Source of the DNA: Gammaproteobacteria bacterium
GTDB lineage: Bacteria > Pseudomonadota > Gammaproteobacteria > Chromatiales > Chromatiaceae
DNA length: 32,290 bases
Reading direction: 5' to 3'
Assembly: GCA_020445205.1 (NCBI GenBank)
Contig: JAGRHA010000200.1
Coordinates: 1-32,290, forward strand
Shown here: positions 1 to 8,771 of the stretch, piece after piece
Layout: each line of letters opens with the position of its first letter
Numbering within the stretch: the first letter of the stretch is position 1
The notes under the pieces: model-generated
Databases searched by the model: none
What the model was told of the DNA's origin: nothing
Seen by the model: only the letters and a program-made list of their open reading frames with translations
Made by a program: the position numbers and the translations under genes

Positions 1-1
1 C

Positions 2-1489
2 ATCGAGAACCTGTTCCCGGCGATGGAAGCCGTGCTCGAGGACGGCCGCGCGGTGTGTGAGGCGGCGATCTGCTACACCGGCAATCTCCTCGACCCGAAA
101 CGCCACAAGTACGATCTCAAGTACTACATCGACATGGCCAAGGAACTCGAAGCGCGCGGCGCGCACTTCCTCGCGATCAAGGACATGGCCGGGATACTGC
201 GCCCGTATGCGGCCGACGTGCTGTTCCGCGCGCTCAAGGCCGAAGTCGGCATCCCCATCCATTTCCACACCCACGACACCTCGGGCATCAACGCGAGCTC
301 GGTGCTGCGCGCGGTCGATGCCGGCGTCGACGTGGTCGATGGTGCAATCTCGGGACTGTCGGGCAGTACCTCGCAACCCAACCTGAACTCGATGATCGCA
401 GCGCTCGAATACACCGCACGCGATCCGGGGATCGACCGCGCGTCACTCGACGCCATGTCGCACTACTGGGAGCACGTGCGCACCTTCTACAAGCCGTTCG
501 ATACCAGCGCACCGCACGGCACGGCCGAGGTCTACCTGCACGAACTGCCCGGCGGCCAGTTCACCAACCTCAAGGAACAGGCGAGCGCGATGGGCCTGGG
601 GGCACGCTGGCCCGAGGTCGCACGCACCTACGCAGAGGTCAACCAGCTGTTCGGCGACATCGTCAAGGTCACGCCGAGTTCCAAGGTCGTTGGCGACATG
701 GCCATCTTCCTCGTCACGCGCGGCATCAAGGCGCAGGACGTGCTGAATCTGGCACCGGGCTCCGTGCCCTTCCCGGAATCGGTCATCGACATGCTCGCGG
801 GCGGCCTGGGCCAACCCAAGGGCGGCTGGCCGAAAGCGTTGCAACGCATCGTGCTCGGCGAACGCGAAGCCATCGACGATCGCCCCGGGCTGCATGCGCC
901 GGCCGTGGATTTCCAGGTCCTCAAGTTCGACCTCGTCGAACAACTGGGGCGCGAGCCCAGCGACGAGGAATTGCTGAGCTTCCTCATGTACCCGCAGGTG
1001 TTCCGCGATTTCGACAAGGTGCGGCAACAGTACGGCGATCTCTCGGTGCTGCCGACACCGGCCTATTTCTACGGTTTGCGCTGCGACGAGGAGATCGCGG
1101 TCGAGATCGAAGCGGGCAAGACCCTGTTCATCAAGCTGCTGCACATCGGCGAAGCAGACAAGCACGGCATGCGCTCGGTGATCTTCGAACTCAATGGTGA
1201 CGCGCGCCACATCCAGATCCAGGACCATGGCCTGGTGGTGGACGTCGTCACACGCCCCAAGGCCAACCCCGACGACCCGCGCGAGGTCGGCGCGCCGATC
1301 CCCGGCAAGGTCTCGGAGATCGTGGTCAGCGTCGGTCATAAGGTCGCCAAAGGCGATCCGCTGTTCACGCTCGAAGCGATGAAGATGTTCTCGACCGTGA
1401 ACGCGCCCATGGCCGGCGTCGTCAAGAGCATCGAGGTCGAAGCGGGCACCACGGTCGAAGCCAAGGAGCTGTTGCTGCGCCTGACCTGA
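2..1489 (+). CDS. pyc: Pyruvate carboxylase, C-terminal part (5' end outside window)
   Basis: The reading frame is open to the left edge and ends in TGA at 1487-1489, leaving about 495 residues. Pyruvate carboxylase adds CO2 from bicarbonate to pyruvate to make oxaloacetate, an anaplerotic reaction in the cytosol. The visible part holds the end of the carboxyltransferase barrel with the metal-binding HFHTHD motif (nt 268-285), the segment with GGQFTNL and KVTPSSKVVGD, and a C-terminal biotinyl domain with EAMKM, whose biotin-accepting lysine codon is at 1382-1384. The carboxyltransferase sequence resembles single-chain pyruvate carboxylases more than the oxaloacetate decarboxylase alpha chain, so the missing part is expected to hold the biotin carboxylase domain. 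That cannot be seen here, and a two-subunit PycB is the alternative. It is separated from cbbL by about 640 bp and is probably a different transcription unit. Confidence 0.88.
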   Translation: MENLFPAMEAVLEDGRAVCEAAICYTGNLLDPKRHKYDLKYYIDMAKELEARGAHFLAIKDMAGILRPYAADVLFRALKAEVGIPIHFHTHDTSGINASSVLRAVDAGVDVVDGAISGLSGSTSQPNLNSMIAALEYTARDPGIDRASLDAMSHYWEHVRTFYKPFDTSAPHGTAEVYLHELPGGQFTNLKEQASAMGLGARWPEVARTYAEVNQLFGDIVKVTPSSKVVGDMAIFLVTRGIKAQDVLNLAPGSVPFPESVIDMLAGGLGQPKGGWPKALQRIVLGEREAIDDRPGLHAPAVDFQVLKFDLVEQLGREPSDEELLSFLMYPQVFRDFDKVRQQYGDLSVLPTPAYFYGLRCDEEIAVEIEAGKTLFIKLLHIGEADKHGMRSVIFELNGDARHIQIQDHGLVVDVVTRPKANPDDPREVGAPIPGKVSEIVVSVGHKVAKGDPLFTLEAMKMFSTVNAPMAGVVKSIEVEAGTTVEAKELLLRLT

Positions 1490-2131
1490 CAGCACCTGCA
1501 GCGTGCCGTGGCGTGCGACGTGCGGCCGCTTAGGCCGCGGCGCGCCAGCGATCGTGGTGATGCAGCAGTCGCGCCACACACGCCGCACGAACGCCACGAC
1601 GCCGTGAATGCTGGGTGTCGTCCGCGCTGCCGCGTCGCATGCAGTGTGCGCCACGACGCATCGCTGCGGCGGCGATCGCCCGATCGGTCGGGACACCCGC
1701 CCAGCCTATAAATGCTTTCAATGTGTGACTGCCAGGCCCGTCTATCCGCGGCCCTTTTCGACACCCAAAGACCGCCGTAAGCACTCCCCCGTCTGCCATC
1801 CTGCCGTATGACGTCGATCGTCTGATCGAGACCCCGCGGCCCGCGTCTATGGCTGCGACGCCATGTGGCGCCACGCCGCGAATGCGTTGAAAAACATCGT
1901 CTTTCCCTTGCCGGACGCACAACCACCGTGGTTCGTGCGCGGCATTGTCGCGGCCGCCTTTGCCGCGGTGCCAGCGCCTTCGACGGCCTGGCGGCGGAAA
2001 ACCATAGACCCTGTTCTATGGATTTTTCGATGAGGATTTATTGGAAGCCGATACGAGCGCGTTCCTAAGCTTCACGCCACATCGAGGCAATCCTCACCGA
2101 ACCGCTGAAACAGCAAAGACAGGAGTTGAAC
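1490..2131. promoter_or_regulatory. Non-coding region upstream of the cbb/cso operon with two inverted repeats
   Basis: No credible gene lies in these 642 bp; the short open frames look random. Two perfect inverted repeats stand out. TCGATC-GTCT-GATCGA lies at 1814-1829. CCATAGA-N6-TCTATGG lies at 2002-2021, and its symmetry continues beyond one mismatch as AAA (1998-2000) and TTT (2023-2025). The second lies in an AT-richer patch 110 bp before the cbbL start, where a regulator of a RuBisCO operon would bind. It does not fit the LysR T-N11-A spacing (the symmetric T and A are separated by 12 nt), so CbbR binding is not established. No convincing -35/-10 pair was found. The distal part up to about 1980 shows nothing else. 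Confidence 0.5.
1522..1538 (+). terminator. Weak hairpin downstream of pyc
   Basis: GCGGCC (1522-1527) and GGCCGC (1533-1538) form a perfect 6-bp stem with a 5-nt GCTTA loop, 33 bp after the pyc stop. No T-tract follows, so intrinsic termination is doubtful. It could be a Rho-assisted or mRNA-stabilising hairpin. Confidence 0.3.
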
Positions 2132-3547
2132 ATGGCCCTGAAATCCTACGACGCCGGCGTTAAAGAATACCGCGACATGTATTGGACGCCGGACTACGTG
2201 CCGCTGGATACCGATCTGCTCGCATGCTTCAAGTGCACCGGCCAGCCGGGCGTGCCGCGCGAGGAAGTCGCCGCCGCGGTGGCCGCGGAATCGTCGACCG
2301 GCACCTGGTCGACCGTATGGTCGGAACTGCTGACCGACCTCGAGTACTACAAGGGCCGCGCCTACCGCATCGAAGACGTACCCGGCGACAACGAGTCGTT
2401 CTACGCCTTCGTCGCCTACCCGATCGACCTGTTTGAAGAAGGCTCGGTGGTGAACGTGCTGACCTCGCTGGTCGGCAACGTGTTCGGCTTCAAGGCACTG
2501 CGCCACCTGCGCCTCGAGGACATCCGCTTCCCGATCGCCTACATCAAGACCTGCGGCGGTCCACCGGCCGGCATCCAGGTCGAGCGTGACCGTCTCAACA
2601 AGTACGGCCGTCCGATGCTCGGTTGCACCATCAAGCCGAAACTCGGCCTGTCGGCGAAGAACTACGGCCGCGCGGTCTATGAGTGCCTGCGTGGTGGCCT
2701 CGACCTGACCAAGGACGACGAGAACGTCAACTCACAGCCGTTCATGCGCTGGCGCGATCGTTTCGAGTTCGTCGCCGAAGCCATCCAGAAGGCCGAGCAG
2801 GAGACCGGTGAGCGTAAGGGTCACTACCTCAACGTCACGTCGGGCACCGTCGAGGACATGTTCGAGCGCGCCGAGTTCGCCAAGGAACTGGGCATGCCGA
2901 TCATCATGCACGACTTCCTCACGGGCGGCTTCACGGCGAATACCAGCCTCGCCAACTGGTGCCGCAAGAACGGCATGTTGCTGCACATCCACCGTGCCAT
3001 GCACGCGGTCATCGACCGTCATCCGAAGCACGGTATCCACTTCCGCGTACTGGCCAAGTGTCTGCGTCTGTCGGGTGGCGACCACCTGCACACCGGCACC
3101 GTGGTCGGCAAGCTCGAAGGCGACCGTGCGTCGACGCTGGGCTTCGTCGACCAGCTGCGCGAATCGTTCGTCCCCGAAGACCGCTCGCGCGGTGTGTTCT
3201 TCGACCAGGACTGGGGCTCGATGCCCGGCGTGTTCGCGGTCGCCTCGGGCGGTATCCACGTCTGGCACATGCCGGCACTGGTCACGATCTTCGGTGACGA
3301 CTCGGTGCTGCAGTTCGGTGGCGGCACCCAGGGTCACCCGTGGGGCAACGCCGCAGGCGCCGCGGCCAACCGCGTCGCACTCGAGGCCTGCGTCAAGGCG
3401 CGCAACCAGGGCCGCGAACTCGAGAAGGAGTCTCGCGACATCCTCACCGAAGCCGCGCGTCACAGCCCGGAACTCGCGATCGCCATGGAGACATGGAAAG
3501 AGATCAAGTTCGAGTTCGACACCGTAGACAAACTCGACGTTGGCTGA
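2132..3547 (+). CDS. cbbL: RuBisCO large subunit, form IA
   Basis: Catalyses carboxylation of ribulose-1,5-bisphosphate in the Calvin cycle, here as the cargo of an alpha-carboxysome. The 471-residue length is normal for form I. Catalytic elements are visible in order: KPKLGLS with K168, carbamylated K194 in the TKDDEN segment with Mg ligands D196 and E197, HIHRAMH with H287, and loop 6 VVGKLEGDR with K327. These correspond to spinach K175, K201, D203/E204, H294 and K334. The N-terminal [14 protein letters not shown] is typical of form IA. The start was set at ATG 2132 because AGGAG (2121-2125) lies 6 nt upstream; a TTG at 2126 in the same frame overlaps that site. Residue 192, next to the carbamylation site, is Leu where the form I sequences I recall have Phe. 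First gene of the carboxysome operon, 52 bp before cbbS. Confidence 0.98.
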   Translation: MALKSYDAGVKEYRDMYWTPDYVPLDTDLLACFKCTGQPGVPREEVAAAVAAESSTGTWSTVWSELLTDLEYYKGRAYRIEDVPGDNESFYAFVAYPIDLFEEGSVVNVLTSLVGNVFGFKALRHLRLEDIRFPIAYIKTCGGPPAGIQVERDRLNKYGRPMLGCTIKPKLGLSAKNYGRAVYECLRGGLDLTKDDENVNSQPFMRWRDRFEFVAEAIQKAEQETGERKGHYLNVTSGTVEDMFERAEFAKELGMPIIMHDFLTGGFTANTSLANWCRKNGMLLHIHRAMHAVIDRHPKHGIHFRVLAKCLRLSGGDHLHTGTVVGKLEGDRASTLGFVDQLRESFVPEDRSRGVFFDQDWGSMPGVFAVASGGIHVWHMPALVTIFGDDSVLQFGGGTQGHPWGNAAGAAANRVALEACVKARNQGRELEKESRDILTEAARHSPELAIAMETWKEIKFEFDTVDKLDVG

Positions 3548-3599
3548 TCAGGCCCGCCACAGCTGACGACAGATAACCGTACACAAAGAGGACTACATC

Positions 3600-3944
3600 A
3601 TGGCCAATACCCAGCAGGTCGGTGACTACCAGACCGCGCAAACGCTCGAAACCTTCGGCTTCCTGCCCAAGCTCACCCAGGACGAGGTCTACGACCAGAT
3701 CGCCTACCTGATCGCACAGGGCTGGACGCCGGCCATCGAGCACGAGCATCCGTCGCAGGCCAGCAACCACTACTGGACCATGTGGAAGCTGCCCATGTTC
3801 GGCCAGCAGGACATCGATGCCGTCGCGGCCGAGATCGACGCCTGCCGTCGCAGCTATCCCGATCACCACATCCGGTTGATCGGCTACGACAACTACACCC
3901 AGAGCCAGGGCGTTTGTTTCGTGGTGCATGAAGGTCGCGCCTGA
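3600..3944 (+). CDS. cbbS: RuBisCO small subunit, form IA
   Basis: A 114-residue small subunit that caps the L8 core to make L8S8 RuBisCO. The conserved N-terminal ETFGFLP strand (17-23), [11 protein letters not shown] (58-68), AEIDACR (77-83) and [11 protein letters not shown] (88-98) are present. The start ATG at 3600 is preceded by AAAGAGGA (3586-3592). It lies between cbbL and csoS2, the canonical alpha-carboxysome order. It is the proper comparator for the divergent small-subunit-like gene at 18874-19188, which lacks the N-terminal strand found here. Confidence 0.98.
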   Translation: MANTQQVGDYQTAQTLETFGFLPKLTQDEVYDQIAYLIAQGWTPAIEHEHPSQASNHYWTMWKLPMFGQQDIDAVAAEIDACRRSYPDHHIRLIGYDNYTQSQGVCFVVHEGRA

Positions 3945-4012
3945 TAGCAGGCGTCACAGGGCAGGTCGCGCCAGCGGCCTGGCAGGCAAGATCAAGAGAG
4001 ACGGATACGACA

Positions 4013-6268
4013 ATGGCAGCAACAGCACAGAACGGTAGAGCGCTGGCACTGGCCCGGCGCAAGGCAATGTCGAGCGGTGGCAAGGGCGCAGTGGCGCCGA
4101 GCTCGAGCTCACCTGCGCCGGCACCTGCCGCTGCTGCGGCCACCCAGCCACGTGCCGCAGCGACGCAAGCCACAACACGTGCGGGAGGCAGCGCACGCAA
4201 GGCCTCGCTGGAACGCCGACTCGCCATGTCCAGCAAGGGAAAGCTCGCGGCCAACAGCAGTGACCGCACGCGCAGCGGCAACGAACGCAGTCGTGCCGCC
4301 GTCAACGAACCTCCTGCGCCAAGCACGGCGAAGGACGGCGATTGCGGCTGTGGTTGCGGTGGCAACGGCGGCTGTGACGAGCGCAAGAGCACGGCACCCG
4401 CTCCGGTGCGCGCCCGTAGCCGTCGCCCTGCCCGCCCCAGCATCGCACAGAGCCCGAGCAAGGCCGCGGCACTCGCGCGGCGCCGTGCGCAATCGACGCG
4501 CGGCAAGGCCGGACTGAGCAGTGGCGGCATGACGGAAGCGCAGACCGCACGCGCTGCCAATCCGCAGCTGTCGGGCCGTGACCTGGCGCGTGTGCTGCAC
4601 GAGCAGCGCAGCAAGCGCGGTGCGAGCGGACAGAAGAAGAGTGCACCGACCGGTCGTCGTCGCAAGGCCAAGGAAAGTGCCACCGGCGCGGCACAGGACG
4701 CATCGTGGAAGGTCGGCGCCAGCGAAACCACACGGGGCCAGACCGTGACCGGCACCATGGTCGGCCGTGACCAGGCCGTGACCGGTGACGAAGCCAGCAC
4801 CTGTCGTGGCATCACCGGCACCGAGTACCTCGGCGCCGACATCTTCCGCCAGTTCTGCCAGGCAGAGCCGGCAAAAACGCCGCAGCGCGGCGCCAAGACA
4901 TCCACTGCCCGTGGCAACAGCGTGACCGGCAACCGCGTCGGCCGGAGCGAGAAAGTCACGGGTGACGAGCCCGGCACCTGCAAGCGCATCACCGGTTCGG
5001 AATACATCAGTGCCGAACAGCAACAGGCGTTCTGCGGCAGCAAGGCGGAACCGGGCGTCAACCGCGTCACGAGTGCCGAGACGCGCAAGGGCAAGGCGGT
5101 GACCGGCAACAACGTCGGCCGCACCGGCAAGGTGACGGGCAACGAGAGCGGCGCACAGCGTGCACTCACCGGCACCCAGTACACGAATACCGCCGAACAG
5201 GCCGAGGGCCACGCGCCAGCCAAGGTCGGCCAGAGCAAGACCCTGCGCGGTGGCAGCGTCAGCGGCACCCTGGTCGGGCGACGCGAACGCATGACCGGTG
5301 ACGAGGCCGGCAGCTGCCGCAACGTCACGGGCGATGACTACATCGGCCAGGAACAGTTCACGGGGTTCTGCAACAGCAAGCCGGAGCCCAAGGACCGCAA
5401 GGTCGGCGTTTCCGGCACCGGCGGCGGTGAAGAAGTCACAGGCAGCATGACCGGACGTTCGCTGCGCGTCACGGGTAACGAACCGGGCACCTGCAAAGCC
5501 GTGACCGGCACCCCTTACGCCGGTTCCGAACAGTACGTGACCTTCTGCGAGACCGCCGATGCGTTGTCGGCACGGCAGCGTACCGATCCGAGCAAACGCT
5601 CGTTCGGTAAGCCGCTGACCGGCCTGCAGCCGTCCATCGGCGGCCGCATGAGCGGCGACGGCAAAGGCGCCTGTGAAGCGGTCAGCGGCACCCCATACGT
5701 GGGCGCCGACCAGGCAGCCCAGGCCTGCGCCGCAGTGCCCGCCGAACCCGGCAGTGCAGATTTTCCGCAGGCCCTCGACAGTGCGCCGTGGGAGCAGTTC
5801 AGCGTGCAGGCGCCGGCACATGCCGCGCTGCAGCCGGCACACGCCAGCCACGTCACGGGCTCGTCGTATGAGCAGGGGCAGATCACGGGTCCGTTCGGCA
5901 AGGCCGGCGGCAAGGTGACGGGCACCGAAGAGGCGCGTTTCGGCAACGGCAAGCGTGAACCGCGACCGATCGCCACGACCGCCACCGAGATCGACGGCCG
6001 TATCAAATCGCGCATCACGGGTGAAGGCCAGGATGCCGGCCCGAAGATCACGGGCGACGACTGGGACCGCGGTGACCGTGTCACGGGCACCGAGGGCGCC
6101 TCGGCAACGCAACGCAACACCACGCTGCGCGGCGCACCGATGAGTGCCATGGGCGCCCGCGCCGTCGAGCGTGCCGAGACGCCGCAGCCCGTGAGCAAGG
6201 TGACAGGCAGCAGCGGCAACACCGACCGCGGCTCGCTCGTGACCTACTCCGGTGGCGCACGCGGCTGA
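4013..6268 (+). CDS. csoS2: Carboxysome assembly scaffold CsoS2
   Basis: Intrinsically disordered 751-residue scaffold that links RuBisCO to the shell. The N-terminal region has RuBisCO-binding peptides of the form R-x5-RR-x5-GK: around residues 9-25, 62-78 and 150-166, plus a weaker one around 190-208. The middle region has about six M-repeats built on VTGT-xVGR-VTGDE-GxC-ITGxEY: about 233-287, 294-343, 350-400, 404-455, 463-514 and 525-573. The third lacks cysteines, as I recall for the Halothiobacillus protein. The C-terminal shell-anchoring region ends in a tail close to SLVTYSGGARG, shared with Halothiobacillus CsoS2. A cysteine knot DCGCGCGGNGGC sits at 110-121 in the N-terminal region. 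Some species make short and long forms by frameshifting; no slippery site was identified here. The long minus-strand open frame opposite it is a shadow. Confidence 0.97.
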   Translation: MAATAQNGRALALARRKAMSSGGKGAVAPSSSSPAPAPAAAAATQPRAAATQATTRAGGSARKASLERRLAMSSKGKLAANSSDRTRSGNERSRAAVNEPPAPSTAKDGDCGCGCGGNGGCDERKSTAPAPVRARSRRPARPSIAQSPSKAAALARRRAQSTRGKAGLSSGGMTEAQTARAANPQLSGRDLARVLHEQRSKRGASGQKKSAPTGRRRKAKESATGAAQDASWKVGASETTRGQTVTGTMVGRDQAVTGDEASTCRGITGTEYLGADIFRQFCQAEPAKTPQRGAKTSTARGNSVTGNRVGRSEKVTGDEPGTCKRITGSEYISAEQQQAFCGSKAEPGVNRVTSAETRKGKAVTGNNVGRTGKVTGNESGAQRALTGTQYTNTAEQAEGHAPAKVGQSKTLRGGSVSGTLVGRRERMTGDEAGSCRNVTGDDYIGQEQFTGFCNSKPEPKDRKVGVSGTGGGEEVTGSMTGRSLRVTGNEPGTCKAVTGTPYAGSEQYVTFCETADALSARQRTDPSKRSFGKPLTGLQPSIGGRMSGDGKGACEAVSGTPYVGADQAAQACAAVPAEPGSADFPQALDSAPWEQFSVQAPAHAALQPAHASHVTGSSYEQGQITGPFGKAGGKVTGTEEARFGNGKREPRPIATTATEIDGRIKSRITGEGQDAGPKITGDDWDRGDRVTGTEGASATQRNTTLRGAPMSAMGARAVERAETPQPVSKVTGSSGNTDRGSLVTYSGGARG

Positions 6269-6320
6269 CCACCGACGACCGAACTGACACGCAGACACAA
6301 CAGGAACCGACGAGAGACAC

Positions 6321-7853
6321 ATGCTTCGCTCCACCCGCCAATCCGCTCGACCCGGCGCCCGTCAGGGCAACACGCCGGTGCAGCCCGCGCCGTTGCGCCG
6401 CCCCGGCGGGGTCGGCCAGGGCGCGGCCGGACGTGCGTCGGCGGGTGCGCGTGGCAGCGTGACACACGCCCTGTGCCGCGACGACGACAACCGTCGCCTG
6501 TTCGCCTACGAGCGTGATGTGAAAGCGGCGTTCGACCGCATCGTGCCGACGCTGAAACAGGTCTCGGCATTGCAGCACGAGCCGCAGTTCGAACAGCAGG
6601 CTCAGCGTATCGCACGTGAGCAGCTCGGCTTCGAACTGCCGCAGGACATCCTCGCCGATGCCTGGGTGGAGCAACTGGACATGCGCCGCCTGTTCGCCTG
6701 GTGCGTGTTCTCGACCTACCGCCGCTTCTGCGACGACTACTATCGCAACGACCCGCTGGCGAGCCGTGATGACGAAGGCTTCGACGCCTTCCTGCAGGCC
6801 TGTGGTTTCCACACCCTGGACATCTCACCGTGCGCCGATGGTCGCCTCGCACACCTCGTGCGCTATGTGCTGCGCCTGCCGCAGCAATCGGTGCGGCGCA
6901 AGTCGTACGCAGGCGCGCTGTTCGATATCGAGGACAGTATCCAGAAATGGACCGAGGTCGAGCTTGCGCGTTTTCGCGAAGGCCGGCCGAACACCGCCGA
7001 TGCCGCAACGCGCTATCTCAAGGTGGTGACCTATCACTACAGCTCGGTCGATCCGCAGCACCAGGGCTGTGCGGCACACGGCTCGGATACCGCCAAGGCC
7101 GCCGCGGCCGGACTGGAACGCCTGTACGCTTTCCGTGAGGCGATCGAGAACAGCTTCTGCTGCGGCGCCTCGATCGATCTGTTGCTGATCGGTCTCGATA
7201 CCGATACCGACGCGATCCGCGTACACGTGCCCGATGCACAGGGTGCCATCGATCTCGCCAGCGCGGTCGATGCCCTCGCCTTGTTCGATGCCACGGCACG
7301 CGGCGGCGCCGCCGACGCAACACGCGCGATCGCCGCGGCGCTGCGCGAATGCACGCCCGACGTGCAGCCGGGCATGGCGCAACTCGTCGAGCGCCTGATC
7401 GAAAACAACCTGTCGCAGATCGCCTACGTGCGCACCAACCACGGCCAGCACTACGCCGACATCGGCCACGCCGAGCGTTTCATCGGTGCCGGCGTGGGCT
7501 TCGAAGAGATCCAGCTGCGCAACCTCATGTACTTCGCCTACCTCAATACGGTGGAGGAAGCGACGGCCGATCTCGACGTCGGCATCAAGATCTTCAGCGG
7601 CCTCAATGTCGCGCACGGACTGCCCGTGCCGGTGATCGTGCGTTTCGATCACCACGGCCAGGTGCCCGGCTCGCGCGCACGCGCCGAGCAGCACTGCGCG
7701 CGCGTCGCCGCGGCGCTGCAGGCACGCTTCGACGATCTCACGCAGCGCGGTCTGCTGCACGTCTTGCAAGTCACGCGCGATTGCGACCGCGCGGGCTCGA
7801 TCGAATTACTCGCGTGCTCTGTGAACGCGCAGACGCAGGCAGGAGGTCACTGA
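6321..7853 (+). CDS. csoS3: Carboxysomal carbonic anhydrase CsoSCA
   Basis: Epsilon-type (beta-fold) zinc carbonic anhydrase that converts bicarbonate to CO2 inside the carboxysome. At 510 residues it matches the family length. The zinc site aligns with the Halothiobacillus enzyme (Cys173, His242, Cys253): C171 in SPCADGR, H239 in TYHYSS and C250 in QHQGCAAHG, with the same 11-residue His-Cys spacing. The catalytic Asp/Arg dyad is D173 and R175. The basic, disordered N-terminus (about 1-48) is where related enzymes bind RuBisCO. The start ATG at 6321 follows a GAGAG-type ribosome-binding site. The stop overlaps the csoS4A start by one base (TGATG), implying coupled translation. Confidence 0.97.
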   Translation: MLRSTRQSARPGARQGNTPVQPAPLRRPGGVGQGAAGRASAGARGSVTHALCRDDDNRRLFAYERDVKAAFDRIVPTLKQVSALQHEPQFEQQAQRIAREQLGFELPQDILADAWVEQLDMRRLFAWCVFSTYRRFCDDYYRNDPLASRDDEGFDAFLQACGFHTLDISPCADGRLAHLVRYVLRLPQQSVRRKSYAGALFDIEDSIQKWTEVELARFREGRPNTADAATRYLKVVTYHYSSVDPQHQGCAAHGSDTAKAAAAGLERLYAFREAIENSFCCGASIDLLLIGLDTDTDAIRVHVPDAQGAIDLASAVDALALFDATARGGAADATRAIAAALRECTPDVQPGMAQLVERLIENNLSQIAYVRTNHGQHYADIGHAERFIGAGVGFEEIQLRNLMYFAYLNTVEEATADLDVGIKIFSGLNVAHGLPVPVIVRFDHHGQVPGSRARAEQHCARVAAALQARFDDLTQRGLLHVLQVTRDCDRAGSIELLACSVNAQTQAGGH

Positions 7854-8134
7854 TGAAGATCTGTCAGGTCGAACGCCCGCTCGTGGCGACCAACCGTATC
7901 GCCGAGATGGAGCACAAGCACCTCCAGGTCGTGCGCGATGGCAGCTCGTCGCAGGTCGCGGTGGACGCGGTCGGCGCGAAGCCCGGCGACTGGGTGATCT
8001 GTGTCGGTAGCTCGGCCGCACGCGAGGCCGCGGGCAGCAAGGGCTACCCCAGCGATCTGACCATCGTCGGCATCATCGACCAATGGCCACCGCTGTCAGC
8101 CACGGGGGATGCCGATGCAGATCCTGCAGGTTGA
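7853..8134 (+). CDS. csoS4A: Carboxysome shell vertex protein CsoS4A (BMC-P)
   Basis: A 93-residue EutN/CcmL-family protein whose pentamers close the vertices of the icosahedral shell. The family hallmarks are the N-terminal KICQVERPLVAT strand, VGAKPGDWVICVGSSAAR around the pentamer pore, and the C-terminal LTIVGIIDQW. ATG 7853 overlaps the csoS3 stop, and AGGAGG at 7840-7845 provides the ribosome-binding site. Its end overlaps the start of csoS4B by about 20 nt, so the two vertex proteins are translationally linked. Confidence 0.97.
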   Translation: MKICQVERPLVATNRIAEMEHKHLQVVRDGSSSQVAVDAVGAKPGDWVICVGSSAAREAAGSKGYPSDLTIVGIIDQWPPLSATGDADADPAG

Positions 8135-8381
8135 AGGCTCGTTGGTGTGCACCTCGCGTATCGATGGCCTCAAGCATTCGGTGTTCCGCGTGGTGCGGGA
8201 CGAGAACGGCAAGCGTCAGGCCGCCACCGATCCCGTGGGTGCCAAACCCGGCGATTGGGTGTTTCTGGCAAGTGGCTCGGCGGCGCGTTTCGCGGCCGGC
8301 GATTTCGAGATCCTGACCGATCTCACCATCTGTGGCGTGCTCGATCAGTGGCCGCCGCACGATGCAACGAACAGTGACTGA
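8115..8381 (+). CDS. csoS4B: Carboxysome shell vertex protein CsoS4B (BMC-P)
   Basis: Second pentameric vertex protein, 88 residues from this start, paralogous to CsoS4A with the same QVEGSLVCTSRI, GAKPGDWVFLASGSAAR and LTICGVLDQW elements. ATG 8115 was chosen because GGGGG (8104-8108) is 6 nt upstream and the protein then begins MQILQVEG, like known homologues. An in-frame ATG at 8109 directly abuts the G-run and would add two residues. The gene starts inside csoS4A. Confidence 0.95.
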   Translation: MQILQVEGSLVCTSRIDGLKHSVFRVVRDENGKRQAATDPVGAKPGDWVFLASGSAARFAAGDFEILTDLTICGVLDQWPPHDATNSD

Positions 8382-8407
8382 CTGAATTTTTCCGGTTTCA
8401 ACAATTG

Positions 8408-8419
8408 CCCCTGAAGGGG
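8408..8419 (+). other. Short hairpin in the csoS4B-csoS1 spacer
   Basis: CCCC-TGAA-GGGG forms a 4-bp stem with a tetraloop 15 bp before the csoS1 start and just upstream of its ribosome-binding site. There is no T-tract, so it is not an intrinsic terminator. Its place between low-copy vertex genes and high-copy hexamer genes suggests an RNA processing or stability element, which is inference. Confidence 0.35.
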
Positions 8420-8434
8420 TTACAGGAGACAACG

Positions 8435-8725
8435 ATGGCAACTGAAAACTACGGCATCGCATTGGGCATGATCGAAACGCGTGGCTTGGTGCCCGCCATC
8501 GAAGCAGCAGACGCCATGACCAAGGCAGCAGAGGTGCGACTGATCGGTCGCGAATTCGTCGGCGGCGGTTACGTGACCGTGCTGGTGCGCGGCGAAACGG
8601 GCGCGGTCAACGCGGCGGTACGCGCCGGCGCCGATGCCTGCGAGCGCGTCGGCGACGGCCTGGTCGCGGCACACATCATCGCGCGTCCGCATAAAGAAGT
8701 GGAGCCGGTGCTCGGCAAACAGTAA
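8435..8725 (+). CDS. csoS1: Carboxysome shell hexamer protein CsoS1 (BMC-H), copy 1
   Basis: Main shell facet protein, 96 residues, a single BMC domain ([28 protein letters not shown]) that forms hexamers with a small central pore lined by the FVGGGYV segment. ATG 8435 follows AGGAGA at 8424-8429. A TTG further upstream in the same frame (8405) would add ten unlikely residues and overlap the hairpin. The protein is identical to copy 2 over nearly its whole length except residue 3 and the C-terminal tail, here HKEVEPVLGKQ. Confidence 0.97.
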   Translation: MATENYGIALGMIETRGLVPAIEAADAMTKAAEVRLIGREFVGGGYVTVLVRGETGAVNAAVRAGADACERVGDGLVAAHIIARPHKEVEPVLGKQ

Positions 8726-8771
8726 CCCTCAGCAATCGTCAACGACATTCAGATAGAGACGGAGAACGACA

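Noticed and set aside
443-1696. Minus-strand open frame of 417 codons opposite pyc
   Set aside because: Shadow of the pyruvate carboxylase frame, with no family features.
2002-2021. Assigning the CCATAGA palindrome as a canonical CbbR box
   Set aside because: The symmetric T and A are 12 nt apart instead of 11 and no TNA-N7-TNA pattern is present, so only a generic operator is claimed.
4740-5740. Tandem repeats in DNA that could suggest a repeat array or CRISPR
   Set aside because: They are the in-frame M-repeats of CsoS2, diverged in sequence and without uniform spacers.
4109-6334. Long minus-strand open frame of 741 codons
   Set aside because: It is the antisense shadow of csoS2, produced by GC-rich repetitive codons; no recognisable domain or ribosome-binding site.
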